A stretch of DNA of 64,000 bases from Scytonema millei VB511283 (lineage in GTDB: Bacteria; Cyanobacteriota; Cyanobacteriia; Cyanobacteriales; Chroococcidiopsidaceae): the NCBI RefSeq assembly GCF_000817735.3, contig NZ_JTJC03000004.1, positions 372,001-436,000 on the forward strand. The letters are read 5' to 3'. This document shows positions 16,602 to 25,627 of the stretch, piece by piece. Both the position numbers and the translations under genes were made by a program. The notes under the pieces are model-generated. The model saw only the letters and a list, made by a program, of their open reading frames with translations. It made no database searches and was not told the DNA's origin. The first letter of the stretch is position 1. Every line of letters begins with the position of its first letter.

Positions 16602-17186
16602 ATGATTGCTAGTCCACAATTACAATGGATGTCGCCGCAAGAGTATTTAGAATGGGAACCTATGCAACAACTGCGCCACGAGTATATCGACGGCGAAGTT
16701 TTTGTCATGACTGAGGGAACAAAACCTCATAATCGCATTGCTTTAAACTTAGTCACAGCTTTAGATAGTCATCTGGTTCAAAGTGGTTGTGAAGTGTACA
16801 TTTCAGATGTGAAAGTACAAGTTGTGACTGCTAATAGTTATTGTTATCCAGATGTTGTTGTTACCTGCGATCCAAGAGATCGGGAATCTAATTCAATCGT
16901 TCAACATCCTTGCCTAATTGTTGAAGTGCTTTCCCCTTCTACAGAAGCATACGATCGCGGTGGGAAATTTGCTCGATATCGTCAGTTAGAAACTTTGCAA
17001 GAATACGTTTTAATTGACTCCGAACAAATTGGTGTAGATTGTTTTCGTCGCAACGAACAAGGTTTGTGGGTACTGTATCCTTATACGACAGAAGATACGA
17101 TAACTTTGGTAAGTGTGGGGTTATCTTTACCCGTTACTGCACTCTATCGTCAAGTTAAATTCGATCCTAAAGCAGCAGAGAGTTAA
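16602..17186 (+). CDS. Uma2-family (DUF820) putative endonuclease
   Basis: This 194-residue protein belongs to the PD-(D/E)XK-like Uma2 family, which is greatly expanded in cyanobacteria. The core motifs are EYIDGEVFVM, YPDVVVTCD, IVEVLSPSTEAYDRGGKF and the EYVLID ending strand. The Asp of PDVVV, the Glu of VEVLS and the downstream Lys form the expected active site. It stands alone with no recognised partner. Heptamer repeats of the CAACTGATAACTGT type lie just upstream. The cellular role is unknown. Confidence 0.88.
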   Translation: MIASPQLQWMSPQEYLEWEPMQQLRHEYIDGEVFVMTEGTKPHNRIALNLVTALDSHLVQSGCEVYISDVKVQVVTANSYCYPDVVVTCDPRDRESNSIVQHPCLIVEVLSPSTEAYDRGGKFARYRQLETLQEYVLIDSEQIGVDCFRRNEQGLWVLYPYTTEDTITLVSVGLSLPVTALYRQVKFDPKAAES

Positions 17187-17208
17187 ATCGCGATCGCATT
17201 TTGCACCT

Positions 17209-17418
17209 TCATCTTTTCCGACAGATATATTCAGCCATAGTTGGTGAAAGATAGTTTGATTCAAATTCAAATCCAACTCGATCCAGCATTCCTTCTATAA
17301 TCCAAGCAAAAGTGCTGTATTCTTCCCGAACGTGCGTTTCAAAATCATCTGCGGGATCTTCAAAATCAACGCCAACTTGCTGTAAGTCATTGTAGTGCCA
17401 AGTAGGAAGTTTCTGCAT
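17209..17418 (-). pseudogene. C-terminal remnant of a SAM-dependent methyltransferase
   Basis: The 69-codon frame ends with EEYSTFAWIIEGMLDRVGFEFESNYLSPTMAEYICRK, cited here as two parts: EEYSTFAWIIEGMLDRVGF and the terminal LSPTMAEYICRK. These resemble the last ~50 residues of class I methyltransferases, which usually end in a similar 'SxxYAEYVC' strand. The Rossmann fold with the SAM-binding motif is absent upstream. It is best read as a decayed gene, although expression as a small protein cannot be excluded. Confidence 0.5.
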
Positions 17419-17463
17419 AGTTCTTTTGCCTCAGTAATTCCTTGCTACAAACAAGATAAGACA

Positions 17464-19212
17464 TTAATTCGAGCCTATGTGGAAAACAAGACTACCCTGA
17501 AGCACATCTGTGCGATCGCCATAACTACTTACAGTAATCGATTGCGCTTTGTCAAAAAATGGTTTTGCTGCCACTTCTAATAGTTTAACTAAAGGTAATT
17601 GACGCTCTAAAATTGCTCGACTTCTAGGTAAATCCAAATATAGATAACCTTGATTTGGCTGAGGAATGGCTTTAATGACAGCTTGGAACTGAGAATTCTT
17701 CAGTAAAGAACTAGTTTTTGCCGCTTTTAAAGCTGCATCCATTGCTGCAACTGAAGACGTGAAAATTTCGTATTTATCTATGGTAGTATAAACACCTTCG
17801 ACTTTAGCTTTAAGAGTAAGTAACGAGCGATCGCCTAGTTCGGATGGACTAGATGGAACTGTATTTACCTGCGTCCAAGCATAGATTTTTTGCTCTTCAG
17901 AAAATAGAGGTGTAATACTTAAACCTCTATTTTCAGCGATTGTATTGAAGCGTTCGATCGCTAAATCTGTCCCTTCAGACTTCTCAGCCACGAAAATCCA
18001 ATCAGCACTCGTACTAACATCTGTTTGGGGTAGCATTCCTAAAGCATATTCCCCTTGCACCCAGCTAAAAATATCTTGCGAAATATCTATACCCCAACTA
18101 TCTTGTAATTTAGCTAAAGGTTGAGTTACTAAGCGCGAAATTGCATCATTACTAGAACCAGATAGGACAGTTGTAACTTGTCTCCATAACTGATTTAAAT
18201 TAGTATTTTGTAAATGGCTCAAATCTAAACCCGCGATCGCTAATCCCGTTGTTTTAGGTAAATATTGTAATGCTTGCACGGGTTCAGATAGCATCTTGCC
18301 AGCAGGAGCGAGTTCTGTCTGAGTAGCAGCAGCGATTGAGGTTTCTGCAACAATTCCTTGCGGATTTAATTTTAAGGCGATAATTTGACTGTCATAAATT
18401 TGCTCTTGCGGTTCTTTCCCCAACCAAGTTGTCACTTGAGGTAAATTGAGAAAGATCGTGCCAATTCGCTTGGCTGGTAATAAACTTAATGCGTGCTGAT
18501 ATTGAGCAGAATCATTCAAACTCAGATCGGGTGCTTGGACGTTATTAATTGCCTCTCGCAATACTTTAGGATGATTGGCAAATAAAATAAAGCGATCGCC
18601 CACTGCTGCGCCGACAAGAGAGATTCGTTCTTGTAGGGGCGCACGGCTGTGCGCCCCTACATTTACCCGATCGCGATCGGAGAAAATATTAACGCCTTGA
18701 TAAGTTTCTGAAACTAAATCTCTACCCGCGATCGCCCGTTGGGAAAATAATAATTGTAAAAATTCTCTACTTTTAGCCGGATTTCTGCTAGTTAATACCA
18801 TTAAATATCCTGGCTGATTGCCATTTGCCACATCGCGATCGATATCTGGACTCGTCACAGCCAAAGTAACTTCTTCCCCCAGCCAAGGTTGAATATCTTG
18901 GCGATAGTCGAGACTACTACTAGCTAGTAAACTAGATTTAAAGCATTCTAGTTCCTGACGCGACTGCCTGCGATCGCTCGGACGTGCGACTAATTGCCGC
19001 AACGACTCTAGTTTTTCTGGATTGACTAGCAAAGATACCATTGCAGGTGCTTGCTTAGGCACAAATATCGCTGCTGCTGGTATATTTGTCGTACCACCTC
19101 GTAGTAAGCTGAGAGGACTTTGGGCATTAATCCAATAAAAACAGCCAATTCCGATCGATAGCAGTACTACCACACCAGCTGCGATGGCAGAAAAAAATAA
19201 GCTTCGCTTCAT
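17464..19212 (-). CDS. DUF3352 membrane-anchored protein
   Basis: The 582-residue protein has one N-terminal membrane anchor (residues 5-28) and a long exported portion typical of cyanobacterial DUF3352 proteins (PAAAIFVPKQAPAMVSLLVN near the start, and LDLSHLQNTNLNQLWRQV centrally). The function is unknown. An in-frame copy of the GTAGGGGCGCAC palindrome adds roughly ten residues (VGAHSRAPLQ) at about 184-193, which are unlikely to be ancestral. The reading frame continues intact on both sides. Confidence 0.75.
   Translation of the reverse strand: MKRSLFFSAIAAGVVVLLSIGIGCFYWINAQSPLSLLRGGTTNIPAAAIFVPKQAPAMVSLLVNPEKLESLRQLVARPSDRRQSRQELECFKSSLLASSSLDYRQDIQPWLGEEVTLAVTSPDIDRDVANGNQPGYLMVLTSRNPAKSREFLQLLFSQRAIAGRDLVSETYQGVNIFSDRDRVNVGAHSRAPLQERISLVGAAVGDRFILFANHPKVLREAINNVQAPDLSLNDSAQYQHALSLLPAKRIGTIFLNLPQVTTWLGKEPQEQIYDSQIIALKLNPQGIVAETSIAAATQTELAPAGKMLSEPVQALQYLPKTTGLAIAGLDLSHLQNTNLNQLWRQVTTVLSGSSNDAISRLVTQPLAKLQDSWGIDISQDIFSWVQGEYALGMLPQTDVSTSADWIFVAEKSEGTDLAIERFNTIAENRGLSITPLFSEEQKIYAWTQVNTVPSSPSELGDRSLLTLKAKVEGVYTTIDKYEIFTSSVAAMDAALKAAKTSSLLKNSQFQAVIKAIPQPNQGYLYLDLPRSRAILERQLPLVKLLEVAAKPFFDKAQSITVSSYGDRTDVLQGSLVFHIGSN
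18632..18661. repeat. GTAGGGGCGCAC palindrome inside the DUF3352 gene
   Basis: This is a near-perfect palindrome of 30 bases (TGTAGGGGCGCAC facing GTGCGCCCCTACA), with a single central mismatch pair. It is inserted in frame. The same element is at 23014-23041 and 63381-63408. Confidence 0.9.
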
Positions 19213-19273
19213 GGTTTGTCATTCGTCATTGGTCATTGGTCATTTGTAAGTCAGTGTGATAAATGACAACTTT

Positions 19274-19301
19274 GTACAGACGTTACATGTAACGTCTCTA
19301 C
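19274..19301. repeat. GTA-AGACGTTAC hairpin repeat
   Basis: An imperfect stem (GTACAGACGTTAC / GTAACGTCTCTAC) lies in the divergent spacer between the DUF3352 and rhodanese genes. It is the same family as 5346-5373. Confidence 0.65.
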
Positions 19302-19349
19302 ACTGACAACTGTTAACTGTTAACTGATAACTGTCCCCAGCCCCTCATT

Positions 19350-19694
19350 ATGAATCCTTTTAACCAAATTAGTGTAGAAGAACTGGCTCAGATGTTAAGT
19401 TCTGATGCTAGAGAGCAATTGCAATTGATCGACGTGCGCGAACCGGATGAAGTCGCGATCGCTCATATTGATGGGTTTGAAGTTCTACCCTTGAGTCAAT
19501 TTGCAAATTGGGCTGATTCTATCCCCACACGCTTCGATCCTCAAGCAGAAACCATAGTTATGTGCCATCACGGTATTCGTTCGGCTCAGATGTGCCAGTG
19601 GTTGAGTCGTCAAGGTTTTACAAATCTTAGAAATTTAGCAGGGGGAATTGATGCTTACTCCGCTGCGATCGATCCATCTGTTCCTAGATACTAG
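19350..19694 (+). CDS. Rhodanese-like sulfurtransferase
   Basis: This is a 114-residue single-domain rhodanese. The family signature LIDVREPDEVAIAHIDG is followed by the active-site loop MCHHGIRS with catalytic Cys72, a six-residue loop typical of sulfurtransferases. The C-terminal GGIDAYSA strand completes the fold. It would be cytosolic and could move sulfane sulfur for thiolation pathways; the actual acceptor is unknown. No operon partner is close. Confidence 0.92.
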   Translation: MNPFNQISVEELAQMLSSDAREQLQLIDVREPDEVAIAHIDGFEVLPLSQFANWADSIPTRFDPQAETIVMCHHGIRSAQMCQWLSRQGFTNLRNLAGGIDAYSAAIDPSVPRY

Positions 19695-20202
19695 GTATCA
19701 GTTATCAGTTATCAGTTATCAGTTAACCAACAATCGCCTTCACGCAGCGTAGCGTTTACTGTCAACCGTCAACCCTTCACTACTCACTGTTCCCCGTTCC
19801 CCATCCCCATCGGTGTTTAGTAATAATTGCTACCAAATGATTTTCAATTTTAAGGAAAAGTACAGTCTATATTAGATTTAGGGTTGCTAAAGCTACATAG
19901 AGTATTGCTCCCCGGTTGAATTTATTTAGATAGAGGCTTTAACTCTGCCGAATGCAGGCTATAACATTTAAAATGTTATGCATGTATTGACAGTTGATAA
20001 ATTTTATGCACTAAAAGGATATCTTTTTTGAGAAATAGCTAAAACCGTAGGAGAGTTCAGGCACAATCGAAATATAACTTTGTATTTTATTTAAAACGGT
20101 CTATCTTTTTTGCTATCTTGAATAACTAAAAATTAAAAAAATCTACAGATTACATTTACATTTTTTAACCTCGCTTCTCATCTCACTAGTCTCGTTTTAC
20201 CT
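19695..20202. other. Intergenic region before hrcA, with heptamer repeats
   Basis: The left part holds a tandem GTTATCA array (19696-19725) and short repeats of the ACTGTCAACCGTCAACC type. The right ~350 bases are AT-rich and presumably carry the hrcA promoter. I looked for a CIRCE element (TTAGCACTC-N9-GAGTGCTAA) and found none. Confidence 0.6.
19696..19725. repeat. Heptamer array (GTTATCA)n
   Basis: Four tandem copies of GTTATCA lie directly after the rhodanese gene. The same unit is found at 32987-33020, 34567-34595 and 50702-50726. Confidence 0.85.
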
Positions 20203-21291
20203 ATGCAAGTGCAGCTAAACGATCGCCAACAGCATATACTTTGGGCAACAGTACGACACTACATCGCCACTGCCGAACCAGTGGGTTCAAAAGCTTTATT
20301 GGAAGAATATAACCTCGGCGTGAGTTCTGCAACCATTCGTAACGCGATGGGAATGCTAGAAAAAGCTGGTTTACTTTACCAACCCCACACCTCGGCGGGA
20401 AGAATTCCCTCTGACTCCGGCTATCGAATTTACGTCGATCGCCTCATGACTCCTTCAGATGTTTGGGGACGGCAGGTAGAACAGCTACTTCAAGAGCAAT
20501 TAAAGTGGGAAGATTGGAGCCTGGAAGCTTTATTAAGAGGCGCAGCGCAGATTTTAGCCAAGGTAAGTGGTTGCATTACTTTAATTACCATGCCTAGCGC
20601 TAACATGGCACGGTTACGCCACATTCAACTGATTCAAATTGAGTCAGGGCGGATAATGTTGATTGTGGTGACAGATACTTATGAAACCCAGTCAGTATTG
20701 TTAGATTTGCCGATTTCAGAAGCGGATACACTCTTAGAATCAGATCCAGAAGTTATAGAAAGAGAGCTACAAATACTCTCCAACTTCCTAAATAGCCAAC
20801 TGCGCGGGCGATCGCTGTGTGAATTAGCGTCACTTGACTGGAATCAATTAGACTGCGAATTTCAACAATATGGCGATCGCTTAAAAACTGTATTTGCAGA
20901 TATTTGTCGGCGGACTCAACCGCTTCCAGCTAGTACTCAAATTGCAATTCGAGGCGTATCTGAAGTTTTGCGTCAGCCAGAGTTTGCCGAGTTACAGCAA
21001 GTCCAGACGATTCTACATCTATTAGAAGAAGAACAGCAACAGCTGCTACCTTTTATTTTTGAAGAACCAGAATTAGATTCTAACTCCAGGCGGCGAGTTA
21101 CAATTCGCATCGGCTCGGAAAATACACTCGAACCTATTCGTGGTTGTACCCTAATTTCATCCACCTATCGACGCGGTACAGTTCCCGTTGGCAGCGTGGG
21201 AGTCTTAGGACCAACCCGTTTAGATTACGAAACTGCGATCGCCATAGTCGAAGCTGCTGCTGATTATCTATCTGATGCATTAAGCAACTAG
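20203..21291 (+). CDS. hrcA: Heat-inducible transcription repressor HrcA
   Basis: This 362-residue protein has the HrcA layout: an N-terminal winged helix ([20 protein letters not shown], then [16 protein letters not shown] and [18 protein letters not shown]), a GAF-like central domain and a C-terminal domain with [17 protein letters not shown] and [17 protein letters not shown]. HrcA binds the CIRCE operator to repress groESL-type chaperone genes and needs GroEL for activity. No chaperone gene or CIRCE lies in this window, so its targets are elsewhere. Confidence 0.96.
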   Translation: MQVQLNDRQQHILWATVRHYIATAEPVGSKALLEEYNLGVSSATIRNAMGMLEKAGLLYQPHTSAGRIPSDSGYRIYVDRLMTPSDVWGRQVEQLLQEQLKWEDWSLEALLRGAAQILAKVSGCITLITMPSANMARLRHIQLIQIESGRIMLIVVTDTYETQSVLLDLPISEADTLLESDPEVIERELQILSNFLNSQLRGRSLCELASLDWNQLDCEFQQYGDRLKTVFADICRRTQPLPASTQIAIRGVSEVLRQPEFAELQQVQTILHLLEEEQQQLLPFIFEEPELDSNSRRRVTIRIGSENTLEPIRGCTLISSTYRRGTVPVGSVGVLGPTRLDYETAIAIVEAAADYLSDALSN

Positions 21292-21306
21292 CAAAGAATG
21301 ACTATT

Positions 21307-21540
21307 CTACATCTTGCCTTTTTGCATCACTTCTTGTAGATGTTGGCGGATTTCTTGCGCTTGCTGTTTATCTTGTTCGCGTAATTTTTGGAACAACTCT
21401 ACACAAGGTTGAGAATCCATTGACTGAGCGTCATTGATGTATGTTTCATATGCTTTGACAGCTTCAGCCTTATGGTGCAACGCTGTGAGCAAATCGTATT
21501 CTAAATTGCTCATTGCTCTTTCACTTCCAGTAGCAGTCAT
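21307..21540 (-). CDS. Conserved small cyanobacterial protein
   Basis: The 77-residue product is almost wholly helical (LEYDLLTALHHKAEAVKAYE, then ELFQKLREQDKQQAQEIRQH). The ATG at 21540 is preceded by GGAGGG with 7-base spacing, which decides the start against an upstream in-frame TTG. The pattern of helices with a single Cys is reminiscent of ferritin-like or hemerythrin-like bundles, but metal ligands are not complete. It is convergent with hrcA. The function is unknown. Confidence 0.72.
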   Translation of the reverse strand: MTATGSERAMSNLEYDLLTALHHKAEAVKAYETYINDAQSMDSQPCVELFQKLREQDKQQAQEIRQHLQEVMQKGKM

Positions 21541-21688
21541 AGATTTACCCTCCAAATTCAAACTCGTAACTAATAACCACCTTACTTACCCAAATGAGAA
21601 CTTCATCTGTCAAAAAGTGGATGCATGAGGAGTGAGGAGTGAGGGGGACAAGGGAGAATAACGACAAATGACTAATGACCAATGACCA

Positions 21689-23017
21689 ATGACTAATAAA
21701 GACATTGACTCTATCCTGAAACCATATCAGCGCTTTGGCGTACATCTCGGTTTAGAACGAATTCGACGACTGCTAGCCAATCTGGGTAATCCTCAGCAGC
21801 AAGTTCCAGTCATTCACGTAGCAGGGACGAACGGTAAAGGATCTGTCTGCGCTTACCTGTCTGCCGTACTCAAAGAAGCAGGCTATCGAGTCGGACGCTA
21901 TACTTCGCCTCATTTAGTAGATTGGACGGAACGCATTTGCTTAGACGAACAACCGATCGCACCAAAAACGCTACAGCAAATATTGCTACAAGTCCAGCAG
22001 GCAATTTCGCCAGACGAGGAAACCCCAACTCAATTTGCCCCAACTCAATTTGAAATTATTACTGCTGCGGCTTGGTTGTACTTTGCCCAAGTTCAGGTAG
22101 ATATTGCAGTCATAGAAGTTGGTTTAGGAGGAAGATTAGATGCTACCAACGTTTGCGATCGCCCTTTAGTTACAGTTATTACCTCCATCAGCCGCGAACA
22201 CTGGCAACAGCTAGGACCAACCGTAGCAGATATTGCCCGAGAAAAAGCAGGAATTCTCAAACCCAACTGTCCCGCAGTTATCGGACAATTACCCCCAGAA
22301 GCAGAAACCGTCGTGCGATCGCGTCTCGTAGAACTTGGATGTCCCGCTATCTTTCCCCTCCCCTCACGCCAGACTGAGCCTGGATGGGCAGAGTTTAGGA
22401 GTGAGGAGCGAGGAGTGAGGAGCGAGGGAGAAAAAAATCAACTACCAACTACCAACTACCAACTACCAACTACCAACCTCAAATACCCCTTACCTCTACT
22501 CGGAGACATCCAGCTGATGAATTCCGCCTTGGCAATTGCCGCTTTACAAATATTGCAGCAACAGGGATGGAAAATTTCGGATGAGGCGATCGCAAATGGG
22601 ATGGGAAAAGCAAAATGGTTGGGGCGGTTGCAATGGACGACTTGGCAAAATCGTCAACTCCTGATTGATGGGGCGCACAATCCAGCGGCGGCGCAAGCTT
22701 TACGTCAATATGTCGATACGCTAGAACAACCTGTTTGTTGGGTGATGGGGATGCTATCTACTAAAGACCATGCAGATATTTTTCGTGCCTTATTGCGCCC
22801 CAAGGATGAGTTACATCTCGTTCCCGTTCCAGACCATAGTACTGCCGATCCTGAAATACTAGCAAAGCTAGCCCGTGAAGTTTGTCCCCAACTAGCTACT
22901 TGTTACACTTATCCAGATCTGTTCGCTGGATTAGAAGCGGCGACAAAATCATCAAATTTAATGATTCTATGCGGTTCGTTATATTTGGTCGGTTATTTTC
23001 TACAAACCGCAAGGTAG
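21689..23017 (+). CDS. folC: Bifunctional folylpolyglutamate/dihydrofolate synthase FolC
   Basis: This 442-residue Mur-ligase-family enzyme adds glutamate to folates and makes dihydrofolate. It shows the P-loop HVAGTNGKGSVCAYLS, the SPHLVDWTERI motif, the GLGGRLDATN loop and the C-terminal LLIDGAHNPAAAQALR. Residues about 237-263 (EERGVRSEGEKNQ plus repeated QLPTTNY) are encoded by an in-frame insertion of two dispersed repeats, in a region where other FolC proteins have a short loop. The start codon is in a TGACCAA array, and the TAG stop lies in a GTAGGGGCGC palindrome. Three repeats thus touch one gene. Confidence 0.94.
   Translation: MTNKDIDSILKPYQRFGVHLGLERIRRLLANLGNPQQQVPVIHVAGTNGKGSVCAYLSAVLKEAGYRVGRYTSPHLVDWTERICLDEQPIAPKTLQQILLQVQQAISPDEETPTQFAPTQFEIITAAAWLYFAQVQVDIAVIEVGLGGRLDATNVCDRPLVTVITSISREHWQQLGPTVADIAREKAGILKPNCPAVIGQLPPEAETVVRSRLVELGCPAIFPLPSRQTEPGWAEFRSEERGVRSEGEKNQLPTTNYQLPTTNLKYPLPLLGDIQLMNSALAIAALQILQQQGWKISDEAIANGMGKAKWLGRLQWTTWQNRQLLIDGAHNPAAAQALRQYVDTLEQPVCWVMGMLSTKDHADIFRALLRPKDELHLVPVPDHSTADPEILAKLAREVCPQLATCYTYPDLFAGLEAATKSSNLMILCGSLYLVGYFLQTAR
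22396..22478. repeat. GGAGTGA/GGAGCGA and CTACCAA arrays within folC
   Basis: Four imperfect GGAG(T/C)GA units and then five CTACCAA units lie inside the folC coding sequence without breaking the frame. Both units are found in intergenic DNA elsewhere in the window (21630-21650, 49044-49083, 56725-56765, 56790-56808). Confidence 0.85.
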
Positions 23018-23041
23018 GGGCGCACAGCTGTGCGCCTCTAC
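23014..23041. repeat. GTAGGGGCGCAC palindrome forming the folC stop
   Basis: This 28-base copy of the palindromic repeat lies at the folC 3' end. Its GTAGGGG arm contains the folC TAG stop codon at 23015-23017. The hairpin may also act as a terminator between folC and the convergent binding-protein gene. Confidence 0.85.
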
Positions 23042-23051
23042 ATAAGAACCG

Positions 23052-24380
23052 TTATTTCCCAGCCTTAGCATCCCACTCTTTCGCAGCATCCGCGATCGCC
23101 ACATCGACTGTTTTTTCTCCCAGCATGGCGGCTTGGAGGTTTTCGTAAATGGCGCGTTTGAGGACGTTGATATTTTCCATTGCGGGAATTAGCACTTCTG
23201 CTTGTTTTAACTGGCTAGCACTCACCACCCGCGCCCGATCCATTTCAGATTTATCGCCTGTAGGCACGGATTTGAAATAGCTATCAGCTAAGGCGGGAAT
23301 TGTTGAAGGAAGGACGTTGGCGGCTTTGGCAAAGGCGAGTTGATTATCGCTGTTGGTCACAAATAAAGCAAATTTTATCGCTGCGTCGGGGCGATCGCTA
23401 TCTTTGGGAATCACGAGATTCATGACGGCGACATTCTTTTTACCTGTGGTTCCGGTAATTTCTGGTGCAACAGCAGAAACTTTCGCGATTTCTGGGGCGT
23501 TAGTCGAAATTGTTTTGAGAAATTCTGCTCCCGTCCCCAATAAAGCTGTTTCTCCTGCTTGATACATCTCAATGCCGTGGCGATGTCCTTGAGTTAAGGA
23601 TTCTTGGGGTAAGAGTTCCTGTTTATACAAATCTACCCAGTACTGAAAAGCAGCTTTGCCTGCGGCTGTATTAAATGCTGCTTTACCTTTGTCATCTACC
23701 AACGTTACCCCCATTTGAACGAAAGATTGCAGCACTTCCGATGAGTCTTCTGGGACAAACGTGGCAAAAAAGGCATACTTACCAGTTTTTTCTTTAACTT
23801 GCTTAGCAACCTGCGCCAATTCTGCATAAGTTGCTGGCGGCTTGGCGACACCTGCTTGTTTGAGTAAATCGCTGTTACAAATCGTCACTCGCGTGGTGAG
23901 ATACCAGGGAATGCCGAAACTTTTGCCGTCGAGCGTACTTGCTTGCCAAATGTTAGGTAAATAAGTGGAACGTACTTCGGGTGAAATTTTATTATCCAAT
24001 GTCAACCAAGCGTTGCGACCAGCTAACACGGAGGCAAAATCTGGATTTAAGTTAACGACATCTGGAGCTGTTTTCGCTGCAACTGAAGTTAAGATTTTGC
24101 TTTCCATTGCCGACCAAGGTACGTCTACCCAGTTGACTTTCATCCCAGGATTTTCTTTTTCAAAAGTTTGAATCTTCTGGTTGAAAAAATCGGTGAATTC
24201 CGGTTGCAACTGCATCGTCCAAAACTCAATTTCTTGGCTGTTAGAGTTAGATTGAGATGTTTGAGTAGCGACGTTCCCACTACCGCAACTGACTACCCAA
24301 CTCAAAACAAAACCTAATAAGGTAAGAATTATTAACTTCGATGGTTGTAACCTATTTACAAGTCTTTTGGTCATTGACAT
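23052..24380 (-). CDS. Sugar ABC-type solute-binding lipoprotein
   Basis: This 442-residue extracellular binding protein of the sugar (MalE/UgpB) class has a type II signal peptide with lipobox VVSC (Cys32) and a Ser/Asn-rich linker. Family segments include EIEFWTMQLQPEFTDFF, APDVVNLNPDFASVLAGRNA and FGIPWYLTTRVTICN. It probably binds an oligosaccharide or polyol at the outer face of the inner membrane. No permease or ATPase gene is adjacent, so its transporter partners are elsewhere. It could start at either of two ATGs six bases apart. Confidence 0.9.
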   Translation of the reverse strand: MSMTKRLVNRLQPSKLIILTLLGFVLSWVVSCGSGNVATQTSQSNSNSQEIEFWTMQLQPEFTDFFNQKIQTFEKENPGMKVNWVDVPWSAMESKILTSVAAKTAPDVVNLNPDFASVLAGRNAWLTLDNKISPEVRSTYLPNIWQASTLDGKSFGIPWYLTTRVTICNSDLLKQAGVAKPPATYAELAQVAKQVKEKTGKYAFFATFVPEDSSEVLQSFVQMGVTLVDDKGKAAFNTAAGKAAFQYWVDLYKQELLPQESLTQGHRHGIEMYQAGETALLGTGAEFLKTISTNAPEIAKVSAVAPEITGTTGKKNVAVMNLVIPKDSDRPDAAIKFALFVTNSDNQLAFAKAANVLPSTIPALADSYFKSVPTGDKSEMDRARVVSASQLKQAEVLIPAMENINVLKRAIYENLQAAMLGEKTVDVAIADAAKEWDAKAGK

Positions 24381-24502
24381 TTTTAAGATCGTATGTATTC
24401 ATTGAACAAGCTTGGTGATTCTAGGTTAAATTGAGTAGCTGTAATGAGTATCAAGTCTTTCAGCTAGACTAATTCTTTACTTCATAGACAAGTAGTAAAA
24501 CA

Positions 24503-25627
24503 GTGATTGACCGTCTCAAAAGTTTACTGACAAAGCGTGGATGTGGAGTTGGCATTGAACTAGCTCCTGAACGAATTAATATAGCTCAACTGAAAAAGCA
24601 GCGACAGGGTTACAAACTGACAGCTTTTTCCTCCACCCCGGTTCCAGAAGGGCTGTTTCAAGATGGTCAAATTGCTGACCCTCCAGCCCTGGCAGAATTA
24701 ATTCAAAAGGCACTAACTGAAACTAAAATCAAAGCCCAATGGGTAGCGACAGCCGTGCCTGGGCGAGAGTCGATCGTGCGGCTAATTCCCTTGCCAGCAG
24801 AGCTAAATGACCAAGAACTGAGGGAAATGGTACTGAATCACGAAGCTGGTTTGTACTTACCCTACCCGCGCGAAGAAGCTGATGTTGACTATCAAAAGCT
24901 AGGCTACTTCGTCGATGAAGATGGAATTGAGAAGGTACAGGTGCTGCTGGTGGCGACTCGCAAGCAAGTGACAGACACCTATATGGATACCTTCCAACAT
25001 GCAGGGTTAAAAGTTAATGTCATAGAAATTAACAGTTTTGCCTTAATTCGCACGATTCGGGAGCAATTACGGACATATAGCACGAACGAAGGCGTAGCGC
25101 TCGTCGATGTCCAATTTGATAATACAGAAATTGCCATTATTGTTGATGGAGTGCCGCAATTTTCCCGTACTATTCCCATTGGGACGTATCAAATGCAGAG
25201 CGCGCTCCTGCGATCGATGAATTTACCTGCATCTAGGGACACTCAAATGTTGGAGTCATTCAATCTGCCACTGACTAGTGGGGATGATGATGACGAACCA
25301 GAAGATATGCCAGATGTAGATTCTGGCACTTTGGCAGTGATGCGAGTTTTAGCTGAATTAGCAGACGAATTGCGTCGCTCGATTGATTTTTACCTTAGTC
25401 AAAGTGAAAATTTGGAAATGGTACAGGTTCTTTTGTGCGGACCTGGCGGTGGTTTGGGCAACTTGAGTGAATTTTTCCAACAAAAGTTAAACATTCCCAC
25501 AGCGCCAATCGATCCGGTAGCAGCACTGTCTTTAGATGTAGACGAGGAGAAAATTACTCCAATGCAAAGACCGGGATTGGGAACGGCGATCGGTTTAGGA
25601 CTCAGAGGTGCATGGGGCAATGTATAG
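24503..25627 (+). CDS. pilM: Type IV pilus assembly protein PilM
   Basis: This 374-residue actin-like ATPase-fold protein starts with a GTG. The FtsA-like features are GVGIELAPERINIAQLKKQ at the N-terminus, the phosphate-binding stretch ALVDVQFDNTEIAIIVDG and the adenine-side VLLCGPGGGLGNLSEF. PilM recruits PilN on the cytoplasmic face of the pilus motor. It contains an acidic insertion (DDDDEPEDMPDVDSG). Its stop codon lies within the first codons of pilN, so pilM, pilN and pilO form an overlapping unit. Confidence 0.95.
   Translation: MIDRLKSLLTKRGCGVGIELAPERINIAQLKKQRQGYKLTAFSSTPVPEGLFQDGQIADPPALAELIQKALTETKIKAQWVATAVPGRESIVRLIPLPAELNDQELREMVLNHEAGLYLPYPREEADVDYQKLGYFVDEDGIEKVQVLLVATRKQVTDTYMDTFQHAGLKVNVIEINSFALIRTIREQLRTYSTNEGVALVDVQFDNTEIAIIVDGVPQFSRTIPIGTYQMQSALLRSMNLPASRDTQMLESFNLPLTSGDDDDEPEDMPDVDSGTLAVMRVLAELADELRRSIDFYLSQSENLEMVQVLLCGPGGGLGNLSEFFQQKLNIPTAPIDPVAALSLDVDEEKITPMQRPGLGTAIGLGLRGAWGNV

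Noticed and set aside
19695-20202. CIRCE operator in front of hrcA
   Set aside because: I scanned for TTAGCACTC-N9-GAGTGCTAA and found no match, even allowing a few changes.
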